52,094 nt of DNA from Candidatus Fermentibacterota bacterium (lineage in GTDB: Bacteria; Fermentibacterota; Fermentibacteria; Fermentibacterales; JCC-6). Below the pieces are notes generated by a model. That model did no database searches, had not been told where the DNA came from, and saw only the letters and a list, made by a program, of their open reading frames with translations. Shown one piece after another: positions 17,667 through 26,146 of this stretch (positions are counted from its first letter, which is position 1; the number at the start of each line of letters is the position of its first letter). The translations under genes were made by a program, and so were the position numbers. The DNA lies in contig JAUVIR010000015.1 in the NCBI GenBank assembly GCA_030592645.1, positions 1 to 52,094 of the forward strand, read 5' to 3'.

Positions 17667-17846
17667 CTAATCGTGTGAAATAGCTCCTACCGGGCATCCG
17701 TCCTCAGCACTAGATGCGCATTCCTCATCGGGAACCGGATCAACTATGACAGTTGATTTTCCATCAATGATCTCGAATACTTCAGGGCATGATCCCGCAC
17801 ACGCGCCGCAACCGATGCATAATTCCTGATCAACTGCAAAATGCAT
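17667..17846 (-). CDS. Small [4Fe-4S] ferredoxin
   Basis: The start is the ATG at 17846, behind AAAGGAAAC, giving 59 residues; longer starts lack a site. Three cluster cysteines lie in CIGCGACAGSCP and the fourth in DGCPVGAI, so it binds a single low-potential [4Fe-4S] cluster, like the monocluster ferredoxins of Thermotoga and Desulfovibrio. The middle cysteine (ECASS) might be free. It would carry electrons for fermentation enzymes or the hydrogenase encoded further on. It is convergent with the secreted-protein gene, only 5 bases away. Confidence 0.9.
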   Translation of the reverse strand: MHFAVDQELCIGCGACAGSCPEVFEIIDGKSTVIVDPVPDEECASSAEDGCPVGAISHD

Positions 17847-17874
17847 AAAGTTTCCTTTCATTTCGTTTCGCACT

Positions 17875-17901
17875 CATCCGATAAGTCTGCATGATCGGAT
17901 G
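17875..17901. promoter_or_regulatory. Inverted repeat in the ferredoxin / polysaccharide-operon spacer
   Basis: CATCCGAT and ATCGGATG pair perfectly (8 bp) around 11 bases, just upstream of the divergent ferredoxin gene. It could be an operator or a terminator-like hairpin. The rest of the 242-base spacer to 18089 shows no other feature. Confidence 0.3.
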
Positions 17902-18088
17902 CTTGCGGTTACCGGAAAATCCCGATGACAGACAATACCATCAATATTTCATGACAGTCAATGGAAAGTTCAAAAGTTGACCGGTTCCGCCTCTAGCACT
18001 ATTATCGAATCCGAATTGAATAACGCCGGACCTCAGCTGTGATGTTCCCGAAGCACCATAACTTACCTTTGAAACGTATGGGGGCGTA

Positions 18089-19318
18089 TTGAAAATAGCT
18101 TTTATTGTAAGAAGTTTTCCAACTCTGTCGGAGACTTTCATACTGAATCAGATCACAGGTCTTCTGGATCTGGGACACTCTGTGGACATCTTTCGCACCA
18201 TGCCGACTGAACAGACCGGGACCCACCCAATCGTTGAGGAATACGATCTCCTGAAGCGTACCATGTTTATCCCCAGACCGACAGGCAGATTAAAACGCGT
18301 TCTTCGTGGTTTACGCATACTCCTGCACGGACTTTCTCAGAACCCCATCATGATGCTGCGAGCCCTGAACGTATTCAAATACGGAAAACAGGCGGCTTCT
18401 CTCCGGCATCTTTACCTTGCATCGTGTTTTACAGGCTCGTATGACGCAGTTCATTGCCACTTCGGAATGCTTGGAGACATCGGCGTGCTGCTCAAGGACC
18501 TTGGTGCCAGGACCGGTCCTGTCCTGACCTCATTTCACGGCTTCGATATTACAACACACCTTCAGGACAACGGCAAGGACTGCTATCTAAACCTCTTTGA
18601 GAAGGGAGACCGGTTTCTGCCCATAAGCGAGAACTGGAGGCGAAAACTGATCGGCCTCGGCTGTCCGCCGGAGCGGATCGTGGTCCACAGGATGGCGGTG
18701 GATTGCAACCAGTTCCTATATATGCCCAGATCACTTGCTTCAGGGGAGACCGCTGAAGTGCTGAGTGTTGCCAGATTCGTTGAGAAAAAAGGACTGGAAT
18801 ACGCGATAAAAGCTGTTGCGGCACTGCTGAACCGGGGAGTCGATCTTCGGTACACTATCATCGGTGACGGTGAGCTCCGCTCATCTCTTGCCGGTCTTAT
18901 CGAGGAACTGGGAGCTGGCGACCGGATAAGACTGGCCGGATGGCAGCCGCAGGACGACGTGCTGCATGCCATGAACAGCGCGCATATACTTCTAGCGCCC
19001 AGCGTTACAGCCGCAAGCGGTGACCAGGAAGGAATACCTGTCGTTCTCATGGAAGCCATGGCAATGGGGCTGCCCGTATTGTCTACATTTCACAGCGGCA
19101 TCCCCGAACTGGTGGAGAACGGCATATCCGGAATACTGGTGCCCCCGCGGAACTCGAAGGCTCTGGAAGATGCCCTGCACGGCATGATCTCCGATCCGGA
19201 CAGCTGGTCATCCATGGAAATGGCTGCGAGGGAGCGTGTGGAGAGCGACTACAATATCAAGTCCCAGGTGCGCAGGCTTGAACTGATCTATTACGATGCA
19301 TCGAAGGACAATTCGTGA
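18089..19318 (+). CDS. Glycosyltransferase family 4
   Basis: A 409-residue GT-B enzyme starting at a TTG at 18089, close behind a GGGGG tract. The N-terminus MKIAFIVRSFPTLSETF is typical of the WcaL/AmsK-like exopolysaccharide glycosyltransferases. The middle has HCHFGMLGD, and the C-terminal half has VEKKGLEYAI, GDGELRSSL and the donor motif EGIPVVLMEAMAMG with paired acidic residues. It is the first gene of a four-gene operon and overlaps the next by GTGA. It should build a surface polysaccharide repeat unit at the inner face of the membrane; the sugar is unknown. Confidence 0.9.
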   Translation: MKIAFIVRSFPTLSETFILNQITGLLDLGHSVDIFRTMPTEQTGTHPIVEEYDLLKRTMFIPRPTGRLKRVLRGLRILLHGLSQNPIMMLRALNVFKYGKQAASLRHLYLASCFTGSYDAVHCHFGMLGDIGVLLKDLGARTGPVLTSFHGFDITTHLQDNGKDCYLNLFEKGDRFLPISENWRRKLIGLGCPPERIVVHRMAVDCNQFLYMPRSLASGETAEVLSVARFVEKKGLEYAIKAVAALLNRGVDLRYTIIGDGELRSSLAGLIEELGAGDRIRLAGWQPQDDVLHAMNSAHILLAPSVTAASGDQEGIPVVLMEAMAMGLPVLSTFHSGIPELVENGISGILVPPRNSKALEDALHGMISDPDSWSSMEMAARERVESDYNIKSQVRRLELIYYDASKDNS

Positions 19319-20262
19319 AAATCAGCGTTGTAATACCCGTCTATAACGCTTCTGAGTTTCTGCGGAAGGCTGTGGAATCAGCGCTCGAGCAGAAGCAGAC
19401 AGCGCAGGTCATTCTGGTGGAGGACGGCTCCACTGACAGAAGTCTTACGGTATGCAGGCAGCTGGAGAGCCAATACCCTTCGGTGACACTGGTTCGTCAC
19501 AGCGACGGCGGCAACCATGGAGCTGGTGCTTCGCGGAATCTGGGAATCCAGAGGTCGGATGCCTCCTTTGTGGCCTTCCTTGATGCGGACGATTTCTATT
19601 TGCAGAATCGCTTCTCTAAGGCTCAGGAACTCCTGGAATCGCATGATGAAATCGATGGGGTCTACGAGGCCATAGGTGTGCATTGTCAGGACGATGCCTC
19701 CCGCAGAAAGTGGGATGAGAGAGGAGATGGGGAACTCTCCACAATGCACCGGAGAATACCTCCGGAAAAACTCTGTGACGTCCTGATAGAATACAGCCTC
19801 GGCAGTTTCACTCTCGATGGGCTTGTGGTAAGAAAGTCATCCTTCTGGAGGGATAATCCATTTCCAGAGAAATTAAGACTGCACCAGGATACGGTCATGA
19901 TGATACAGCTTTCTCATTACGCAAAACTGATGCCAGGTCGATTGCAGGAGCCCGTGGCCATGAGAAGGGTGCATTCGGGGAACAGATACCTGTCCAGCTA
20001 CAACATACACCGGACTACGATGATGATGTGGGATACTTTGTTCAGGTGGGCTTATCGGGAAAAGCTGCCGGAAAACCGGACAGCGAATATCTTCCGCAAC
20101 GCCCTGTACTTCAGGTTTCTTACAGGAACAGGCAGATTTTCAAGCTACCGCCCGGAGCCTGCTGCGCTTCTGGGTCTGCTGTGGCGAATTACATGCCATC
20201 CGCGTCTTGTCATGCTGGCTTTGAAGGAGCATCGCAGACGGCGCGGGCTGAGCGGGCAATGA
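19315..20262 (+). CDS. Glycosyltransferase family 2 (GT-A fold)
   Basis: A 315-residue enzyme starting with GTG at 19315 in a GTGA overlap. It shows the GT2 signature: ISVVIPVYNASEFL at the N-terminus, the nucleotide-binding VEDGSTDRS, ARNLG-like ASRNLGIQ, and the metal-binding FLDADDFY. No membrane segments are visible, so it is a soluble or peripheral inverting transferase. It sits between a GT4 and a flippase, so it adds a sugar to the same lipid-linked glycan. The C-terminus is basic (RRRGLSG), possibly for membrane contact. Confidence 0.9.
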   Translation: MKISVVIPVYNASEFLRKAVESALEQKQTAQVILVEDGSTDRSLTVCRQLESQYPSVTLVRHSDGGNHGAGASRNLGIQRSDASFVAFLDADDFYLQNRFSKAQELLESHDEIDGVYEAIGVHCQDDASRRKWDERGDGELSTMHRRIPPEKLCDVLIEYSLGSFTLDGLVVRKSSFWRDNPFPEKLRLHQDTVMMIQLSHYAKLMPGRLQEPVAMRRVHSGNRYLSSYNIHRTTMMMWDTLFRWAYREKLPENRTANIFRNALYFRFLTGTGRFSSYRPEPAALLGLLWRITCHPRLVMLALKEHRRRRGLSGQ

Positions 20263-20263
20263 C

Positions 20264-21535
20264 ATGAGCCACTTCAAGTATCTTTACGAAACCCGGCATA
20301 GATTGATCAAACTTGGTCTTCCAGCCCTTGTCAGCCGCGGGACACTTGCCATCTGGGGTGTGCTGACCATCTTCATAATAAGGTCCCTTCCTCCTGAGGC
20401 TTACGCCATATACGCTGTAGCAAAAAGCCTGGAGATGTTCGGAGTCCTCCTGGGCGGAGGGTTCATCCAGCAGGCGATACTGAAGCTTGCTTCAGAGGGG
20501 GATGGGCTGCGGGAGAAGCAGCTTGCCAATTCCGGTATACTCATGGCCCTCTGCTTCTCGCTTCTGTCGGCTATCCTGCTTATTGCGGGGGGCGGGATAA
20601 TCGGATCCTTCTACAAGCCCCTCGATCTGTCAGGTATTCCACTTCTGCTTGCCGGAGTTGTGGTTACAGGAACGCTTAACGGATTGCCCAGGCTGCTTCT
20701 GCTCACCAGACACCGCACCCGGGACGTAATGATCACCGATATCATTCAGTTCATTATGAAGAGCGGAATAATAGGCGTCCTGCTTCTCACTGGCACCCTG
20801 AGGAGTGCACATCAGATATTCACAGCAATGATTATTGCGAACGTAGTTTCATTCTTCGTGTGTGCATGGATCGCCAGACATCTCTTCTTTCCTGCAGCCG
20901 GTATCAGGATCGACCGGATCCGGAATGTCATGAGTTTTTCGTTTATCTTCCTCGGAGCAGCTATGGCTAATTTCATCTATACCAGAACCGATATTCTGAT
21001 GCTTGGCAAGATAGCTCCTGATGATGTTGCGGCTTACGGTGCCTCCCGATCGCTTTCGGGCCTGACCCTGTTGGTCATCAGCGCCGCCAATATGATCCTT
21101 CTTCCCTACATTTCCAGAATATGGAGCCAGGGAAGAAGAAAGGAGATACTCTCCAGGGTATGGAGCACTATTCTGCTCGCGGAGATCCTCATTCTGCCGT
21201 TTGTTATCCTGTATGTGTTCTTCCCCCGGCAGGTAATCGATTTTGTTTACAGCGGAAAGTATTCGGGTAACTGGAACATTCTTCTGGTTCTGGGCGCTCT
21301 CGCAGTTGTGAGACCCCTTGGCAGTTTCTTCGCCACCACGGCATCTGCCATCGGGAAACCCCAGTATGCTCTGTACAGCGTTATCGTATCGGCCGTTGTT
21401 AATGTTGGTCTGAACATCTATCTCATACCCAGATATGGAGGCTTCGGCGCTGCTATTGCCACAACCGCTGCGGTGATATTGGGCGCTGCCTGGGTAGTCC
21501 TGATCTCGACCCGCTACATTCGAAGCAACGCATAA
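20264..21535 (+). CDS. Polysaccharide flippase, Wzx/oligosaccharide-flippase type
   Basis: A 423-residue polytopic membrane protein with about twelve hydrophobic segments spread evenly from residue 20 to the end, and no soluble domain. The layout and phrases such as ALVSRGTLAIWG, YTRTDILMLG and YGGFGAAIATT fit the polysaccharide biosynthesis (PST/MATE-like) family that flips lipid-linked sugar units across the inner membrane. It starts one base after the GT2 stop. No Wzy polymerase is recognisable in the operon, so polymerisation may be encoded elsewhere or the product may be a short glycan. Confidence 0.87.
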   Translation: MSHFKYLYETRHRLIKLGLPALVSRGTLAIWGVLTIFIIRSLPPEAYAIYAVAKSLEMFGVLLGGGFIQQAILKLASEGDGLREKQLANSGILMALCFSLLSAILLIAGGGIIGSFYKPLDLSGIPLLLAGVVVTGTLNGLPRLLLLTRHRTRDVMITDIIQFIMKSGIIGVLLLTGTLRSAHQIFTAMIIANVVSFFVCAWIARHLFFPAAGIRIDRIRNVMSFSFIFLGAAMANFIYTRTDILMLGKIAPDDVAAYGASRSLSGLTLLVISAANMILLPYISRIWSQGRRKEILSRVWSTILLAEILILPFVILYVFFPRQVIDFVYSGKYSGNWNILLVLGALAVVRPLGSFFATTASAIGKPQYALYSVIVSAVVNVGLNIYLIPRYGGFGAAIATTAAVILGAAWVVLISTRYIRSNA

Positions 21536-21552
21536 ATGGAAGGATTGGAATT

Positions 21553-22722
21553 ATGACGACCGAATCAAAAGGAAGAACAGCTCTATACTTTACAGTGCTG
21601 GTTCTATCTGTTGTTATTCTTTCATCTCTATCCATGGCCCTGTGGGGAGAAATACCGGAAACTCTGCCTTCAGATCAAGAATTGGTTCTCCAGGCCAGCA
21701 TGACGATTAAAGAATTCGGTGAAGCTAATCAACTCTCAAATACTGTTCTGAAAGAAGTTTTCGGCCTTGCATCCCCAGAAGACCTGCAAAGGACTCTTTC
21801 AAGCACGGGTATTCCTCTTGAAACCCTCTCTGTAGAGGTTAATAAGGTTCTGTCCCTTGAATCAGAACATGCATCGAAGAACTGGATGAAGATCAGGCTG
21901 AAATTCGTACTATGGGCAATATATCTGGGCGTTGCATTCTTTCTGCTGAAAATGCGGAAGATAACACCCGCCCTGCGGAGAGGATTACTGCTGGGGGCAG
22001 TGGTTCTATTCGGCATTATTCTTGGTGCCGATCCCAGTCCCATGGGCACAGTAAAAGATGCTGTTGTTCTCTTCGGTCAGACGAAGGTCATCTTTCCTCC
22101 GAGACTGATCGCGTTTACGCTCATGCTCACCGGAGGGATACTGATAGCGAACAAATTTCTCTGTGCGTGGGGTTGTCAGTTTGGTACACTTCAGGATCTG
22201 ATCTTCCGGCTGAATCGTGACTCCAAAGACCGCACGGGTGTGATGAAGCAGGTGAAAGTACCGTTTGCTGTCTCCAACAGTATCCGTATTGTGTTCTTTG
22301 TCTTGATGACGCTGGCAGCAGTCCTGTGGGCCACAGATCTGATCGATCCGATTGACCCGTTCAAGCTATTCAAACCTCTTGTTCTCGGAGTGTTCAGCGG
22401 TATTTTCATCGCTGTGCTTCTCATTGCCTCTCTTTTTGTCTACCGTCCGTGGTGTCATTTCTTCTGTCCCTTCGGTCTGGTCGGATGGCTTGTGGAAAAG
22501 ATCAGCATATACAGAATTCAGGTGGATTATAAGACCTGCATTGCCTGTGACGCATGCTCAAAAGCATGTCCATCAACCGTTATGGAGGCAGTGCTGAAAC
22601 GAGACCGGATCATTCCGGACTGTTTCTCCTGCGGAACATGCATAGGGGTGTGCCCGACACAATCGATCAGTTTCAAAGCAGGAAAACGATCGGTGCCACC
22701 GGCCGGGAAGTTTGAGACGTGA
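21553..22722 (+). CDS. Membrane-bound polyferredoxin, NapH/NosR-C-terminal-like
   Basis: A 389-residue membrane iron-sulfur protein. The N-terminal segment is hydrophobic (about residues 12-30), followed by a 75-residue external region and then five or so membrane spans. Paired motifs CAWGCQFG and CHFFCPFG flank the spans, as in NapH, NosR and related proteins. The C-terminal soluble part has two [4Fe-4S] sets (CIACDACSKACP and CFSCGTCIGVCP). It would pass electrons across or along the membrane. It lies 17 bases after the flippase gene, yet no redox partner is adjacent, so the link to polysaccharide genes may be only transcriptional. Confidence 0.88.
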   Translation: MTTESKGRTALYFTVLVLSVVILSSLSMALWGEIPETLPSDQELVLQASMTIKEFGEANQLSNTVLKEVFGLASPEDLQRTLSSTGIPLETLSVEVNKVLSLESEHASKNWMKIRLKFVLWAIYLGVAFFLLKMRKITPALRRGLLLGAVVLFGIILGADPSPMGTVKDAVVLFGQTKVIFPPRLIAFTLMLTGGILIANKFLCAWGCQFGTLQDLIFRLNRDSKDRTGVMKQVKVPFAVSNSIRIVFFVLMTLAAVLWATDLIDPIDPFKLFKPLVLGVFSGIFIAVLLIASLFVYRPWCHFFCPFGLVGWLVEKISIYRIQVDYKTCIACDACSKACPSTVMEAVLKRDRIIPDCFSCGTCIGVCPTQSISFKAGKRSVPPAGKFET

Positions 22723-22770
22723 CAAAACTCAGTATCCGTTCCATATCAGCCATGGCCCGAAGATAGGATT

Positions 22771-24624
22771 CTATTCGATAACTACGAATTGCCGTGTTAC
22801 CGTGAACCCTTCCGAGGTCAACCGGATCATGTACATTCCGCTTGCCAGACCATCCAGAATCACCTCATGTAATCCAGGCTCGTATTCACCAGTAATGGAG
22901 TGAACTACTCGACCAGACAAGTCGTAGACGGTCAGTTCCGCCCGGGAGTTCACGGGAAGTGCGAAGACCAGCGAGGCATGACCAAGCGCAGGATTCGGCT
23001 GCGCACCGTACAGAGCGAATTGCGCAACCTCTCCCGCAGATCCTTCCTGAGTACCCGTGAACGGCTGCCAGCCCACATTCACATCGTGAAGTGTGGGAGT
23101 CGAAAGCGGATCTGTTGTGGTCAGTATTGCCCGGTACTGGAAATAGTTGGCTTCATCAGCCAGAATTCCTTCCAGAGTGCAGGGACCTGCAAGTGTATCC
23201 GACCATGCTCCCATGCTAGATGAATTATCGGAAGCCCTTACCTGAAATGCCACACTTGTTCCTGCAGGTTCGGTACAAGCCCACAGAATAGTTTGCCAGT
23301 CCGGGCTCTCCTGCACATCAAGCACGCTGGACTCGAGCGAACCGCCTGGGAGAAACTCCGTTAGATCCCACCACGTGATGTCGTCGGCATTGAAAGCTGC
23401 TCCGAGAACATCCATCCATCCATCCCCGTTGACATCTGCGGAATAGGCTGAACAGGCAACATCAAAATCCCCGTCTACAATATGTTCCGTCCAGGTTGTA
23501 CCGGAGCCGTCCATGTTTTCCCACCATGTGATATCATCATCTGACTGAGCTGCTCCGAGAACATCCATATAACCGTCTTTATTAAAATCAGCGGAGTACA
23601 CTGAGTATACTCCATCAAAACTCCCGTCTACGGTGTGTTCAGTCCAGCTGGTGCCGGTGCCATCCATGTTCTCCCACCAGGTGATGTCATCGGCATAAAA
23701 GGCTGCCCCAAGAACATCCATATAGTTATCTCCATTGATATCTGCAGCATATACCGATGTTGCTCCATTGAAAGTACCATCTACTGTATGTTCCGTCCAG
23801 GTTGTACCGGAACCATCCAGATTCTCCCACCAGGTGATGTCGTTGGCCAGCTCAGCAGCTCCCAGGATATCCATATAGCCGTCGCCATTGATATCTGAGG
23901 AGTATACGGTCCGGGCATTGTCGAAATTATCATCAACGATATGTTCCGTCCAGCTTGTTCCTGAACCGTCAACATTCTCCCACCAGGTAATGTCGTCGCC
24001 AACTTCTGCAGCACCGAGAACATCCAGCCAGCCGTCTCCGTTGATATCCGAGGAATGGACTGATAAGGGACTATCGAAATCACCATCTACGGTATGTTCT
24101 GTCCAACTGGTGCCGGTGCCATCCATGTTCTCCCACCAGGCGATGTCATCATCCACCCTGGAAGCTCCTAGAACATCCATATAACCATCTCCGTTGATAT
24201 CCGAGGAGTACACTGAATGGGCACCAGTGAAATTCTCATCTACCTGGTGTTTCGTCCAGCTTGTTCCTGAACCGTCTTCATTCTCCCACCAGGTGATACA
24301 GCCCGCAGAATAAGCTGCCCCAAGTACATCCATGTAACCGTCCCCGTTTACATCTGCGGAAACCACTGAGACAGCACCATCAAAATCCCCGTCTACAGTG
24401 TGTTCAAGGGGTATCATCGCGATTGTTTTCTTAAGAATGATATTGGAAAGGATATGGTAACACTCAATGTCTGTATCCATGTAGAACTCACTGCCCCAGT
24501 CGAAAACCGGCCCAAAGACTCCATCCCCGCCGGACCAGTCGGTCTGGGTTGCGGTGCCGGCGAAAGCTTCGAGGGGAGCTAAGATTACCAGGAAAACAGC
24601 AAGGACACAATTCCGTAAATACAT
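22771..24624 (-). CDS. Secreted FG-GAP/VCBS repeat protein with C-terminal sorting-type domain
   Basis: The start is the ATG at 24624, behind GGAGAAAG, and opens a signal peptide (MYLRNCVLAVFLVILAPL) ending near AFAG. Of 617 residues, about 345 are seven tandem 51-residue repeats. Each contains a calcium-loop type D-x-N-x-D-G motif (DINGDGYMD), an ITWWEN strand and a SWTEHTVDG turn, consistent with a seven-bladed beta-propeller. A beta-sandwich region follows, then the sorting tail (ALYGAQPNPALGHA, VYDLSGRVV, GMYMIRL). It is a likely cell-surface or released adhesin-like protein. Transcription is from its own promoter in the 214-base spacer. Confidence 0.9.
   Translation of the reverse strand: MYLRNCVLAVFLVILAPLEAFAGTATQTDWSGGDGVFGPVFDWGSEFYMDTDIECYHILSNIILKKTIAMIPLEHTVDGDFDGAVSVVSADVNGDGYMDVLGAAYSAGCITWWENEDGSGTSWTKHQVDENFTGAHSVYSSDINGDGYMDVLGASRVDDDIAWWENMDGTGTSWTEHTVDGDFDSPLSVHSSDINGDGWLDVLGAAEVGDDITWWENVDGSGTSWTEHIVDDNFDNARTVYSSDINGDGYMDILGAAELANDITWWENLDGSGTTWTEHTVDGTFNGATSVYAADINGDNYMDVLGAAFYADDITWWENMDGTGTSWTEHTVDGSFDGVYSVYSADFNKDGYMDVLGAAQSDDDITWWENMDGSGTTWTEHIVDGDFDVACSAYSADVNGDGWMDVLGAAFNADDITWWDLTEFLPGGSLESSVLDVQESPDWQTILWACTEPAGTSVAFQVRASDNSSSMGAWSDTLAGPCTLEGILADEANYFQYRAILTTTDPLSTPTLHDVNVGWQPFTGTQEGSAGEVAQFALYGAQPNPALGHASLVFALPVNSRAELTVYDLSGRVVHSITGEYEPGLHEVILDGLASGMYMIRLTSEGFTVTRQFVVIE
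23368..24405 (-). repeat. Seven tandem 153-bp coding repeats
   Basis: Seven consecutive units of 51 codons (the last cut short at about 40) inside the FG-GAP gene. Conserved phrases are EHTVDGDF, SDINGDGYMDVLGAA and DDITWWENMDG. Unit length is constant, so the repeats have expanded or recombined in frame. Confidence 0.85.
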
Positions 24625-24646
24625 TACTTTCTCCTTCCGAATCATT

Positions 24647-24712
24647 GAGTTCGGAAGAAGGTGATATTCGTCAGAATGAAATGCTATGTATGTATTTCTT
24701 ACAACCGAACTC
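24647..24712. promoter_or_regulatory. Interrupted inverted repeat upstream of the FG-GAP gene
   Basis: GAGTTCGG (24647-24654) and CCGAACTC (24705-24712) are perfect 8-bp inverted copies 50 bases apart in the leader of the minus-strand FG-GAP gene. They could be paired operator half-sites or a leader stem. I found no convincing promoter boxes. Confidence 0.25.
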
Positions 24713-24793
24713 GGAAATAATCGTACAATATACTAGAATATTAATGTGTAAGTGTATGATAAATGTCAATGCCAACAGAACAGCACACCAATT

Positions 24794-25723
24794 GGGGTCG
24801 TATCTTGAATTTTGGCGTAATTGTTATTATACTTTCTTATGACTAGATCACTCCGAATAGAATATCCGGGTGCTGTATACCATGTTACTGCTCATGGTAC
24901 CGGTCGACAGAACATTTTCTTGAATGATTCCGATAAAACCAGATTTCTGGATCGATTACTTATGACGATAAACCGCCATAACTGGCTTTGCCATGCATAT
25001 TGTCTCATGTCAAACCACTACCATTTATTACTTGAGACATCCGACGGGAATTTGTCAGCGGGAATGAAACTGCTGAACAGCGCATACGCTCAGTACTTCA
25101 ATCATTCGCATGATCGTACAGGTCATTTATTCCAGGGGCGTTTTAAAGCAATTGTTGTAGAGAAGGATAGTTACCTTCTGGAATTGTGCAGATATATCGT
25201 ACTGAATCCTGTTCGTTCCGGTATTGTCGAGTCTCCGGACGATTATAAGTGGAGCAGTTACAGACAGACCGCTGGCCTCTATCAACAAGAAGACAGTCCT
25301 CTTAGTACAGAGTGGATACTATCTCAATTCGGATTTGATAAATTTACAGCTGAGCGGAAGTATGTTTCGTTTGTGAACAATCTTGATGATGATGCAGTCC
25401 CTTTTGAAAAAACAAGTGGACATTTGATTCTAGGCGGAGAGCAGTTCATGGAATCTCTTGTCGGAAGTGATCAGTATAGTGACCTTCCCGAAGTTCCCCG
25501 CAACCAAAGATTCCTAAATCGTCCATCACTTGAATCTCTTTTTGCAAGTGCTTCAGATAAAGTCGGTCGTAATAAAGCTATCTATACTGCTCATATAAAA
25601 CATGGGTATACCCAACAGGAAATTGCTAAGCATTCTGGTATGCACTACAGTACCATCAGCAAGATCATAAAGAATCTTGAGAATAATCAATAGAGAAAAC
25701 ACCAAAATTCAAGATACGACCCC
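24794..25723 (+). mobile_element. RAYT transposase unit bounded by inverted REP-type arms
   Basis: The transposase gene is bracketed by the arm starting GGGGTCGTATCTTGAATTTT (24794-24816) and its inverse ending in ACGACCCC (25702-25723), identical over 22 bases. The same arms form the palindrome at 2547-2619. An inverted REP pair flanking its own tyrosine transposase is the known arrangement of RAYT/REP systems. No target duplication is clear, but a 13-base tandem repeat adjoins the right end. Confidence 0.85.
24839..25693 (+). CDS. rayT: REP-associated tyrosine transposase (Y1 HUH, IS200-like)
   Basis: I choose the ATG at 24839; a TTG at 24821 is in frame but would start inside the leader. 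The 284-residue protein has the Y1 transposase core: AVYHVTAHGTGRQNIF near the N-terminus, the HUH pair in SNHYHLLLE, and a candidate catalytic tyrosine in SAYAQYFN, followed by HLFQGRFKA. The phrase LCRYIVLNPVRSG is typical of RAYTs. The C-terminal 50 residues form a helix-turn-helix (YTQQEIAKHSGMHYSTISKI), likely for recognition of the palindrome. The gene looks intact. The enzyme would nick and join single-stranded REP hairpins. Confidence 0.92.
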   Translation: MTRSLRIEYPGAVYHVTAHGTGRQNIFLNDSDKTRFLDRLLMTINRHNWLCHAYCLMSNHYHLLLETSDGNLSAGMKLLNSAYAQYFNHSHDRTGHLFQGRFKAIVVEKDSYLLELCRYIVLNPVRSGIVESPDDYKWSSYRQTAGLYQQEDSPLSTEWILSQFGFDKFTAERKYVSFVNNLDDDAVPFEKTSGHLILGGEQFMESLVGSDQYSDLPEVPRNQRFLNRPSLESLFASASDKVGRNKAIYTAHIKHGYTQQEIAKHSGMHYSTISKIIKNLENNQ

Positions 25724-25744
25724 ATAAGGTGACCCCATAAGGTG
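25719..25744 (+). repeat. Two tandem copies of a 13-base unit at the RAYT right end
   Basis: ACCCCATAAGGTG occurs twice in direct tandem. The first copy begins inside the last bases of the right REP arm and the second ends at the response-regulator stop. It may be a footprint of insertion or slippage at the element boundary. Confidence 0.7.
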
Positions 25745-26146
25745 TCAGCCGATAAGTCCCTGCACCTTTTCGATGAGAGCCCTTGGTGCGATCGGCTTCT
25801 CAACAAAGTCGTTAACCGGCAGAAAATCTTCGTCCTTCTTCGGATCAAAGAACATTTTCTGCTCGGAGGATACGGCTGATATCATCAGGATAGGAATATC
25901 CCTGAAATCCTTGAATCTGCTGTTCTCGTCTGTGCTTCTGATTTCCCATGCGGCGTTGAAACCCTCTGTGATGGTGGTCATCATTACATCAAGAATCACG
26001 AGGTCCGGTTTGAATTCGAGCAGTTTAACAAACCCGTCATCGCTATCTCCTGCAGATTCGATCTCGTAACCAACAGATTCGAGTGCGATCTTCATCGCCT
26101 CAACGACATCAACATCGTCGTCTATTATCAGTACTTTCTTGCTCAA
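25745..26146 (-). CDS. Stand-alone response regulator receiver domain
   Basis: A 133-residue CheY-like receiver with no output domain. The acidic pocket is IDDD (residues 8-11), the phospho-acceptor is Asp53 in LVILDVMM, the switch Ser90 is in LMISAV, and Lys117 is in VEKPI. A charged insertion of about 15 residues lies between the phosphorylation loop and the switch strand. It starts with TTG at 26146 in a TTGA overlap with the protease gene, behind GGAGGAAAC. It is therefore translated with the hydrogenase operon. No histidine kinase is in the window. Confidence 0.9.
   Translation of the reverse strand: MSKKVLIIDDDVDVVEAMKIALESVGYEIESAGDSDDGFVKLLEFKPDLVILDVMMTTITEGFNAAWEIRSTDENSRFKDFRDIPILMISAVSSEQKMFFDPKKDEDFLPVNDFVEKPIAPRALIEKVQGLIG

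Noticed and set aside
17847-18088. tRNA or small RNA gene in the spacer before the polysaccharide operon
   Set aside because: Only an 8-bp inverted repeat is present; no cloverleaf, T-loop or terminator pattern was found. I found no tRNA or rRNA anywhere in the window.
18583-19059. A 158-codon minus-strand open frame
   Set aside because: It is antisense to the well-supported glycosyltransferase gene and has no coding signature.
23368-24405. Tandem repeats as a CRISPR array
   Set aside because: The 153-bp units are coding, in frame and have no spacer structure; they are protein repeats.
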